Source: Bacillus sp. Marseille-Q1617 | GTDB lineage: Bacteria; Bacillota; Bacilli; Bacillales; Bacillaceae_B | Reading direction: 5' to 3' | DNA length: 64,000 bases | Assembly (NCBI RefSeq): GCF_903645295.1 | Contig: NZ_CAHJXM010000001.1 | Location: 434,001 to 498,000, forward strand | Part shown: positions 58,063 through 64,000 of the stretch, in pieces | How the letters are laid out: each line of letters opens with the position of its first letter | How positions within the stretch are numbered: the stretch's first letter is position 1 | Position numbers and translations under genes: made by a program | The notes under the pieces: model-generated | Seen by the model: only the letters and a program-made list of their open reading frames with translations | What the model was told of the DNA's origin: nothing | The model's database searches: none

Positions 58063-59820
58063 ATGCTGATAGCCGCCATGATCGAACGGCTCGGGATCAT
58101 CGTGACGATTGCTTTTATCATGACGAGGCTCGGGTTCTTCCGCAAGCTGATTGAACAACGGAGCAACGTGAAGAAATCCCAGACCCTGCTGATTATCTTG
58201 TTGTTTGGTTTCTTTGGAATCATTGGTTCTTATACGGGACTGGTTGTGAACGCTGAAATAGATGAGTATGCCAAGTGGCATTTGACGCTTCAGGAGAATG
58301 AAGCGATTGCCAATTCAAGGGTGATCGGGATTGTGGCAGCGGGCCTTTTAGGAGGTCCGTGGATCGGTCTCGGTGCCGGTTTGACAGCGGGTGTCCACCG
58401 TTATTTTCTTGGAGGATTCACGGCTTTCGCCTGCGGTGTTTCCACGATCTTAGCCGGGCTTCTCGCGGGTTACGTAGGAAAGCGTGAGAAGAAGAACCGG
58501 CTGGTATCTCCACAAAAAGCGTTTTTGGTTGGATTTTTGGCTGAAGCCATGCAGATGGCCATCATCCTTCTTTTTGCAAAACCTTATCCTGCTGCATATG
58601 AGCTGGTGTCTGATATCGGCTGGCCAATGATCATCGCAAATGGGATCGGTACGGGAATTTTCCTCCTGATCATTAAAAGTGTATTTTACGAGGAAGAGCG
58701 AATGGGGGCGGTGCAGTCCCAGAAAGCGCTCAGGCTGGCAGACAGGACGGTTAAATACATGCGTAAAGGACTGAATTCATCCTCTGCCCATGCCACTTGC
58801 CAGATCCTGATGAAGGAAGTGGACGCGATCGCCGTGTCCATCACAAACCGTACCCATATCCTTGCGCACGTCGGCGTCGCCTCGGACCATCACCAAAAAG
58901 ATAAACCGATCCAAACCGAGGCAACAAAGCGGGTGATCGAAACGGGTGAATTATTGAAAGTAGGGAAAAAGGAGATTCATTGTGACCGGGATGACTGCCT
59001 GCTTGGTGCCGCCGTTATGGCCCCTCTATTAAAAGGGGACGAGATCGTCGGTACTTTGAAATTCTATTTCCACTCTGAAAAAGTCATATCGCCGATCATG
59101 ATGGAGCTGACAAAAGGGATCGCGACGCTGCTCAGCAACCAGCTGGAGCTTGCGGAAATCGATACCCATAAAGAACTGGCGAAGGAATCCGAGGTCAAAG
59201 CGCTTCAGGCACAGATAAGTCCACACTTCTTGTTCAATGCGATCAATGTGATCGTATCGCTGACTCGTATCAATCCTGATAAAGCGCGTACTCTGCTGAT
59301 TTCGCTGTCACAATTCATCAGGCAGAACCTGAGCGGCAGCACGAAGTCTACATCTGCCTTAAGGGAAGAATGCCAACACGTGAAGGCGTATCTCGCAATT
59401 GAAGAAGCTAGGTTTTATGACCGCCTGCAGGTAAAGTACGAGCTCGATGAAGAAGCTCTACAAGCCGTCGTTCCATCAATCACGCTTCAGCCGCTGGTCG
59501 AAAATGCGATCAAACACGGAATGAAGAATCAGGCAGAAGGATTTATTTTAACCATATCGATCACTCAAAGAGACGGACTTGTAAAGGTGAAGGTGGAGGA
59601 TAACGGCGATGGGATTGAAGAATCCCGCCTTGAAACGCTTCTAGTGGAGCCGGTGGAATCCTCGTCAGGAACCGGACTCGCCTTGTACAACGTCAATAAA
59701 CGATTGGAAATGATGATCGGTGAAGAGTCTGGACTGGTCATTCACTCAGTAAAAGGAGAAGGGACCACAGTCCAGTTCTTGATTAAGGGGGAAGCACATG
59801 AAAGTCGCAATCATCGATGA
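58063..59820 (+). CDS. lytS: LytS-type sensor histidine kinase
   Basis: The 585-residue kinase has an N-terminal 5TM-5TMR_LYT sensor of about six helices (IVTIAFIMTRLGFFRKLIEQ, GLLGGPWIGLGAGLTAGVHR, FACGVSTILAGLLAGYVG), a GAF-like domain (about 225-365) and a His_kinase/HATPase unit with QAQISPHFLFNAINVI and LVENAIKHGM. Length fits B. subtilis LytS (593). The ATG at 58063 follows GGGAGGTG; GTATAAT at 58030 may be its -10. LytS proteins respond to membrane potential or extracellular pyruvate. Overlaps lytT by 23 bases. Confidence 0.9.
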   Translation: MLIAAMIERLGIIVTIAFIMTRLGFFRKLIEQRSNVKKSQTLLIILLFGFFGIIGSYTGLVVNAEIDEYAKWHLTLQENEAIANSRVIGIVAAGLLGGPWIGLGAGLTAGVHRYFLGGFTAFACGVSTILAGLLAGYVGKREKKNRLVSPQKAFLVGFLAEAMQMAIILLFAKPYPAAYELVSDIGWPMIIANGIGTGIFLLIIKSVFYEEERMGAVQSQKALRLADRTVKYMRKGLNSSSAHATCQILMKEVDAIAVSITNRTHILAHVGVASDHHQKDKPIQTEATKRVIETGELLKVGKKEIHCDRDDCLLGAAVMAPLLKGDEIVGTLKFYFHSEKVISPIMMELTKGIATLLSNQLELAEIDTHKELAKESEVKALQAQISPHFLFNAINVIVSLTRINPDKARTLLISLSQFIRQNLSGSTKSTSALREECQHVKAYLAIEEARFYDRLQVKYELDEEALQAVVPSITLQPLVENAIKHGMKNQAEGFILTISITQRDGLVKVKVEDNGDGIEESRLETLLVEPVESSSGTGLALYNVNKRLEMMIGEESGLVIHSVKGEGTTVQFLIKGEAHESRNHR

Positions 59821-60520
59821 TGAACCATACAGCAGGGAAGAAATGAAGCATCTATTAAGAGCATATGAGTGGGTTGAAATCGTCGGGGAAGCAAGTTCGG
59901 CTGAAAAGGCGATGGAGCTGCTATTGACCCGCGACCCGCAAGTCTTGTTTCTCGATATCGAAATGCCTGGCATGAGTGGTGTCGATCTTGCAGAGTCATT
60001 ACAGAAAATGAAACAAAAACCCGAAATCGTTTTTGCCACCGCCTACCCGGACTTCGCATTGAAAGCGTTCCGAGTCGAAGCGGTCGACTACCTGCTTAAG
60101 CCCTTTGATGAGGACCAGCTGGCAGGGACGATGGAAAGACTGAAGAAAATCGTCGCTGAAGATTCGGCAGAAGAAACAGAAGTGAAAACGAAAGGGAAGC
60201 TCGCTGTACAGGATGAAGACAAAATCATCTACATCAAACCGGACGACATCCTCTACATCTTCCGTGAAGAGCGGGAAACATATATCTGCACTGAAAAGAA
60301 GAGATACACCTGCCGTCTTCCGATCAAAGAACTTGAATCGAAGCTTGTCACCTACCCGTTCTTCCGGGTTCACAAAAGCTATTTAGTCCAGCTGCCATTT
60401 GTCGAAGAACTCATACCGTGGGGGAATGGAGTCTATCAGCTGAAGGTTCACGGATCGAAGGAGAAGATCCCGGTGAGCAGGAATTATGTGAAGGAGCTGC
60501 GGGAGAGGCTGGAGTTGTAG
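59798..60520 (+). CDS. lytT: LytTR-family response regulator
   Basis: The 240-residue regulator has a receiver domain (VAIIDDEPYSREEMKHLL with the acidic pair, phosphoacceptor Asp in VLFLDIEMPGMSGVDL, Lys in VDYLLKPFDE) and a LytTR DNA-binding domain (IIYIKPDDILYIFREERETY, FFRVHKSYLVQLPFVEEL, IPVSRNYVKELRERLEL). GGGGGAAG precedes the ATG. It pairs with LytS. No lrgA/lrgB (pftAB) follows; cstA 1.6 kb downstream is the likeliest nearby target, by analogy with BtsSR-BtsT of E. coli. Confidence 0.92.
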   Translation: MKVAIIDDEPYSREEMKHLLRAYEWVEIVGEASSAEKAMELLLTRDPQVLFLDIEMPGMSGVDLAESLQKMKQKPEIVFATAYPDFALKAFRVEAVDYLLKPFDEDQLAGTMERLKKIVAEDSAEETEVKTKGKLAVQDEDKIIYIKPDDILYIFREERETYICTEKKRYTCRLPIKELESKLVTYPFFRVHKSYLVQLPFVEELIPWGNGVYQLKVHGSKEKIPVSRNYVKELRERLEL

Positions 60521-60540
60521 GTTAGTGGTTTTTGATTATG

Positions 60541-60588
60541 AGTGTACCAGGTACAAGGCTTGTGGTTTGTACCTGGTACACTTTTTTT
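60541..60588 (+). terminator. 16-bp perfect hairpin after lytT (REP-like terminator)
   Basis: AGTGTACCAGGTACAA (60541-60556) pairs exactly with TTGTACCTGGTACACT (60567-60582), followed by seven T. The GTACCTGGTAC core resembles REP-type sequences of Bacillus, and a GGTGACAGGCAC motif follows at 60599. Confidence 0.8.
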
Positions 60589-60685
60589 GCTGTGAGCCGG
60601 TGACAGGCACATCTCCAGGGTGGTTGCAGGTGTAGTTCGTATGTGGTTCGTAGGTGGGTGGTCAAAAACGGGGAAGCAACGCTAG

Positions 60686-60780
60686 GTTGAAAATAAGTGT
60701 ACCGGAGTTGAAAATAATATGGGGAAAGTTGAAAATAAGACACACAAAGTTGAAAATAAATCATCAAAAGTTGAAAATAA
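60686..60780. repeat. Five 11-bp cores on a 21-bp period
   Basis: GTTGAAAATAA occurs at 60686, 60707, 60728, 60749 and 60770, exactly 21 bases apart, with unrelated 10-base interiors. All three plus frames are largely open through it (one reads KVENKxx heptads), but there is no convincing start site. The period equals that of the repeat at 32710. The rest of the 340-bp gap shows no gene. Confidence 0.8.
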
Positions 60781-60864
60781 ACGTTTGAAAAGCAGTTCCA
60801 AGATCAGCTTTCATACTGTTTTGCCAGCAACATTCAATGTTGTCATTTAACGCTTCTATAGAAA

Positions 60865-60896
60865 AAAGATGCGAAGCACGACAACTTCGCATCTTT
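60865..60896 (-). terminator. Terminator of the glycerophosphodiesterase gene
   Basis: AAAGATGCGAAG (60865-60876) pairs perfectly with CTTCGCATCTTT (60885-60896), with a T run on the minus strand. Confidence 0.9.
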
Positions 60897-60900
60897 AGGC

Positions 60901-61797
60901 TTAATTCAGTTTCATTTCCTTCAAAACTTCTTCCAGCACATCCGGATAATTGGTGAACATTCCCGTCACGCCCCAATCGAGCAAACGTTTCATATCTTCT
61001 TTTTCATTGACCGTGTACGGGTGGAGGAGGAGATCATGTTCCCTTACTTTTTGGACATATTCTTCATTTATTTTTTTATAGCTCATGCCGAGGCCGACTG
61101 CGTAATCGGAGTAGTGAGCGAGTTCTTCGTCCGTAATGGAGGCTGTTGTTTTGTAATCAAGCAATTGAACCAGCGGAATCTGATCATTCAAGTCATGGAC
61201 TTTCTGCAAGCTTTCTTCACTGAAAGATTGGATGATGACCCGGCTTGACGGTCCATTTTGTCTTGTCAGGTTGTACTCTTCAAGGATTTTCAGTAACTTT
61301 TCTTCCATTCCTGGATAGACATCCGGTGATTTCGTTTCGATGTAGTAGTTCTTGTTTTTGCCGAAGTGTTCAATTACTTCCTGCAGGGTTTGGACTTGCA
61401 AGCCTGCGAACTCTTCCTTCGCTTTTTCTGGATAGGCTTCATTAAACCATGACCCGGCGTCAAGAGCCTTGATTTCTTCAAGGGTGTAATCCTTCACAAG
61501 GCCTGTCCCCTCTGTAGTGCGGTCAAGAGTTTCGTCATGCATGGCAATGAGTTCGCCATCTTTAGTCATCTGAAGATCCAGTTCTATGTAGTCTCCGCCC
61601 ATTTGGTCGCCTAGTTCATAGGAAGCCAGCGTATGCTCGGGTGCATGTCCGGAGGCCCCGCGGTGTGAGATGTTCAGGATCTGGTTGTCGTTCAGCTGAG
61701 GGTTATTGCCGGATTGAGCTGATGCAGGGTTGACAGCACCTGCTCCGATGCCGATTACGGATGCTGATAAACAGATGTTTCTGATGAATTTATTCAT
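60901..61797 (-). CDS. glpQ: Secreted glycerophosphodiester phosphodiesterase
   Basis: The 298-residue protein has a signal peptide (cleavage near residue 27, PASA-QSG) and a GDPD TIM barrel: [20 protein letters not shown] with the catalytic His, [20 protein letters not shown] with the metal ligands Glu/Asp, [13 protein letters not shown] and [15 protein letters not shown]. It hydrolyses glycerophosphodiesters or glycerol-phosphate polymer ends to glycerol 3-phosphate, and may recycle wall teichoic acid under phosphate limitation. No Pho box was seen upstream. Monocistronic. Confidence 0.9.
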   Translation of the reverse strand: MNKFIRNICLSASVIGIGAGAVNPASAQSGNNPQLNDNQILNISHRGASGHAPEHTLASYELGDQMGGDYIELDLQMTKDGELIAMHDETLDRTTEGTGLVKDYTLEEIKALDAGSWFNEAYPEKAKEEFAGLQVQTLQEVIEHFGKNKNYYIETKSPDVYPGMEEKLLKILEEYNLTRQNGPSSRVIIQSFSEESLQKVHDLNDQIPLVQLLDYKTTASITDEELAHYSDYAVGLGMSYKKINEEYVQKVREHDLLLHPYTVNEKEDMKRLLDWGVTGMFTNYPDVLEEVLKEMKLN

Positions 61798-62012
61798 TGT
61801 GATTCTCCTCTCAAATAACGTTCTATTTAAGAGTAGTGAAGAAAATTAAAGTGAGGATGAAGTGGATGAAAAGCCTGTGTCAATTTTCCATTAAAGGATG
61901 ATTACATGCAGGCAGATGAGGCTGGGTGAAAAGAAACAAAAAAGATAATTCGACAATTCACAGCAAAAATCTTTGCACGTTAATCCTTCTGGAAAACATG
62001 TCAGCCTGATTT

Positions 62013-62077
62013 TTTAACATGTTAAACAGGAATGTGACGAACCTGTGACGTTGTTTGATATAATGTAAGCGTATTCA
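62013..62077 (+). promoter_or_regulatory. cstA promoter region with perfect cre site
   Basis: TATAAT (62059-62064) is the -10. Overlapping its end, ATGTAAGCGTATTCA (62063-62077) fits the CcpA cre consensus WTGNAANCGNWNNCW at every defined position, which predicts repression on good carbon sources. Upstream, TGTGACG repeats at 62033 and 62044 (11-base interval), a candidate activator site near -35. TTTAACATGTTAAA (62013-62026) is a perfect 14-bp palindrome. Confidence 0.7.
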
Positions 62078-62102
62078 TATTGAACGAAAGGGGATCAGCA
62101 TC

Positions 62103-63551
62103 ATGGTCACATTCCTTGTTGCAATTGCATTATTAATCGTTGGTTACTTCACATATGGAAAGTTTATTGAAAAGATTTTTGGCGTGAAAGAGGCGCGGAC
62201 GACACCGGCTTATGCGAAAGCCGACGGCGTCGATTATGTGCCGATGAACACGAAGAAAAATTCGATGATCCAGCTGTTGAACATCGCAGGTGTCGGACCG
62301 ATCTTCGGCCCAATCATGGGGGCGCTTTACGGACCGGTAGCATTTTTGTGGATTGTCCTCGGGGCAATTTTTGCCGGGGCTGTTCATGATTATTTGACAG
62401 GTATGATTTCGATCCGTAACGGCGGGGCGCATCTGCCTGCCCTTGCAGGAAAGTTTTTAGGAAAAACGATGAAACACGTGGTAAACGGATTCTCGATTTT
62501 ACTTCTGGTACTCGTAGGTACGGTATTCGTAACGGCACCTGCAGCGTTGATTGCCGATTTGACTCCGGCATGGATTTCATTGGGCGTGATCATTGCCGCA
62601 ATTTTCGTTTATTACCTTTTGGCAACATTGCTTCCGGTCGATAAAATTATCGGCCGCGTATATCCGCTGTTCGGTGCGTTACTATTAATCAGTGCAGTGG
62701 GTGTTGGTGCAGGACTTGTCATCACGGGAGCGGATATTCCTGAAATGACGCTTACGAACATGCACCCTGATTCAGTTGCGATCTTCCCATTGTTATTCTT
62801 GACGATTTCGTGCGGGGCACTTTCAGGGTTCCATGCGACACAATCACCGATTATTTCAAGAACGACTCAAAATGAGAAAAATGGACGCAAGATTTTCTAC
62901 GGTATGATGATTTTAGAAGCAATCATTGCCATGATCTGGGCTGCGGCAGCGATGAGCTTATTCGAGCCGGGCGAGCTGAGCGCGATCCTTGCTGAAGGCG
63001 GACCTGCTGCAATCGTCAGCGAAGTGTCTATGCTGATGCTTGGTTCCATCGGTGGAACACTTGCGATCCTTGGTGTCATCGTCCTTCCAATCACATCTGG
63101 CGACACATCGTTCAGAAGTGCGCGTATGATCATCGCTGATTACATCAACGTGAAGCAAGTGAAGATGTCAAGCCGCTTATGGATTGCGGTGCCACTATTC
63201 GTCATCTCAATGGTTCTGACTCAAATTGACTTCAACTTATTATGGAGATATTTCTCCTGGGCAAACCAATCAACTGCCATGATTGCCCTTTGGGTCGGCG
63301 CGATGTACCTTGCGCTCCAGAAAAAACCACACTGGGTGGCCAGTATTCCGGCAGTGTTCATGACGATGGTCACATTCACTTACATCCTGAACGCGCCGAT
63401 CGGCTTCGGATTATCAATGGGAGCTTCTTATACGGGGGCAACGGTTGGTACAGTGCTTGTTGTTTTAGCCTTCATTTTCAGTCTGAGAAAACAATTGAAT
63501 GCGGGCGGAGTGATTCAAGTCGATGAGGATGTTCCTCAGCCGGCAGCGTAA
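62103..63551 (+). CDS. cstA: CstA family (pyruvate/peptide) transporter, short form
   Basis: The 482-residue protein has about 13 helices and CstA signatures: NSMIQLLNIAGVGPIFGPIM, FAGAVHDYLTGMISIRNGG, CGALSGFHATQSPIISRT and ILGVIVLPITSGDTSFRSAR. It is shorter than the 600-700 residue CstA/BtsT proteins and lacks their C-terminal helices. Family members import pyruvate with H+ or act in peptide use under carbon starvation. AAAGGGG precedes the ATG. A perfect cre and a nearby LytST pair suggest control by CcpA and by a pyruvate-type sensor. Confidence 0.9.
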   Translation: MVTFLVAIALLIVGYFTYGKFIEKIFGVKEARTTPAYAKADGVDYVPMNTKKNSMIQLLNIAGVGPIFGPIMGALYGPVAFLWIVLGAIFAGAVHDYLTGMISIRNGGAHLPALAGKFLGKTMKHVVNGFSILLLVLVGTVFVTAPAALIADLTPAWISLGVIIAAIFVYYLLATLLPVDKIIGRVYPLFGALLLISAVGVGAGLVITGADIPEMTLTNMHPDSVAIFPLLFLTISCGALSGFHATQSPIISRTTQNEKNGRKIFYGMMILEAIIAMIWAAAAMSLFEPGELSAILAEGGPAAIVSEVSMLMLGSIGGTLAILGVIVLPITSGDTSFRSARMIIADYINVKQVKMSSRLWIAVPLFVISMVLTQIDFNLLWRYFSWANQSTAMIALWVGAMYLALQKKPHWVASIPAVFMTMVTFTYILNAPIGFGLSMGASYTGATVGTVLVVLAFIFSLRKQLNAGGVIQVDEDVPQPAA

Positions 63552-63616
63552 ATTTGGTTGGATGAGATCATCCGGGCCATGTGACAGTTGTATCGACATT
63601 TTCTGTTGACCTTAAT

Positions 63617-63644
63617 GAGTTTTCCGGTAATTACCGGGAAGCTC
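63617..63644 (+). terminator. Terminator of cstA
   Basis: GAGTTTTCCGGTAA (63617-63630) is directly followed by TTACCGGGAAGCTC (with G-U pairs) and then TTTT. Confidence 0.75.
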
Positions 63645-63826
63645 TTTTCTTTTTCTGTGCAAAATAAGAATGGTTCATAAAACAAATGTTTTCTTGATAT
63701 GTGCCCGTTTTGTCGTCATGGCAAAACGTTCGATGTAAGGCAGCGGGACGGAGGGACAGGAACCGTGTCCCGATGATGAAACGCCAAACTTGTTTTTCTA
63801 TAACTAAAAAACAGGAGTGATTCAGC

Positions 63827-63931
63827 ATGACAAAGAAAACGAAAAAAGACGGCGGAACAAAGCAGAATAAGAACCATAAGCCTAAGCAGAAGACATCCGG
63901 TTCTGCGAATGGGCAGAATGGGTATCACTAG
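63827..63931 (+). CDS. Small very basic protein, 34 residues
   Basis: An ATG 7 bases after AGGAGTG opens MTKKTKKDGGTKQNKNHKPK and ends NGQNGYH at a TAG. It is rich in Lys/Asn/Gln/Gly without hydrophobic residues, so it is unstructured and perhaps nucleic-acid-associated. Not recognised. A terminator follows 12 bases after the stop, which supports a real gene. The upstream gap has a REP-like hairpin (GGGACA/GTGTCCC, about 63752-63770). Confidence 0.6.
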   Translation: MTKKTKKDGGTKQNKNHKPKQKTSGSANGQNGYH

Positions 63932-63943
63932 GTTTTTGTTAAG

Positions 63944-63972
63944 GACCAATCTCTTAGGGGATTGGTCTTTTT
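63944..63972 (+). terminator. Terminator of the small basic gene
   Basis: GACCAATC (63944-63951) pairs with GATTGGTC (63960-63967), followed by six T. Confidence 0.85.
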
Positions 63973-64000
63973 TGGTTTGGGCGGGGTTTTAGAAGTGAAG

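Overview
The window looks like a chromosomal segment of a Gram-positive, spore-forming, motile member of the Bacillaceae, perhaps a marine-type Bacillus sensu lato such as Rossellomorea. The genus is an inference. Evidence: strong AAGGAGG-type ribosome binding sites, frequent TTG starts, motAB, MreBH, a sporulation-type PAS histidine kinase, a purine riboswitch, sigma-D and sigma-B style promoters, a perfect cre site, and a yfkM-yfkK-yfkH neighbourhood like that of Bacillus subtilis. No rRNA, tRNA, prophage or CRISPR array is visible.

Layout. 1-6.9 kb: end of a DUF2339 membrane gene; an ABC-F ATPase behind a leader with a small ORF and tandem terminators; VanW; GNAT; a frameshifted nitric oxide synthase; a frameshifted divergent polysaccharide deacetylase. 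7.1-13.0 kb: an M20 amidohydrolase, an NhaC antiporter, a divergent regulator, an N-succinylamino acid racemase and a GNAT enzyme, which together look like a D-to-L amino acid conversion locus. The regulator-racemase gap and the nhaC promoter share a tandem TAACGAC-N4-TAACGAC operator. At 12.97-13.66 kb a 687-bp transposon-like element without a transposase has split the terminator of that locus. 13.8-18.6 kb: an RsbR-like STAS protein, then a cell-surface island of class F sortase, an MPNTG-anchored duplicated-domain protein, an RskA-type anti-sigma factor and an ECF sigma factor. 18.8-27.5 kb: mreBH, a lipoprotein-chemoreceptor operon, a thioesterase, a riboswitch-controlled nucleoside transporter, a sodium:solute symporter and a DUF2639 microprotein.

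27.6-32.9 kb: two secreted low-complexity proteins (one T/V-rich and LEA-like, one extremely acidic with 23-residue repeats), an MFS exporter, a glycine-zipper repeat protein and a 21-bp repeat locus. 33-44 kb: M29 aminopeptidase; a nitric-oxide response module (heme-copper-oxidase-like membrane protein, NsrR, Hmp); an operon of two peptide-type permeases and a lipoprotein without an ATPase; a second chemoreceptor; motAB. 44.6-64 kb: alanine symporter, pseudouridine catabolism (psuK-psuG), a large PAS kinase, a flavin monooxygenase-methyltransferase pair, an orphan lysine N-hydroxylase, the yfk stress genes, LytST, a secreted glycerophosphodiesterase and CstA.

The most interesting system is an apparent ECF sigma regulon. 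The same bipartite promoter (TGATCCA, exactly 15 bases, CGTTRGCT) lies upstream of the ECF sigma gene, of the MPNTG surface protein next to its sortase, and, about 9 kb away, of the two secreted repeat proteins. This links a sigma/anti-sigma pair, a sortase, its substrate and two secreted low-complexity proteins in what may be an envelope or matrix programme that I do not recognise as described. Three sigma-D type promoters (TAAM-N15-NCCGATAN) precede both chemoreceptor loci and motAB.
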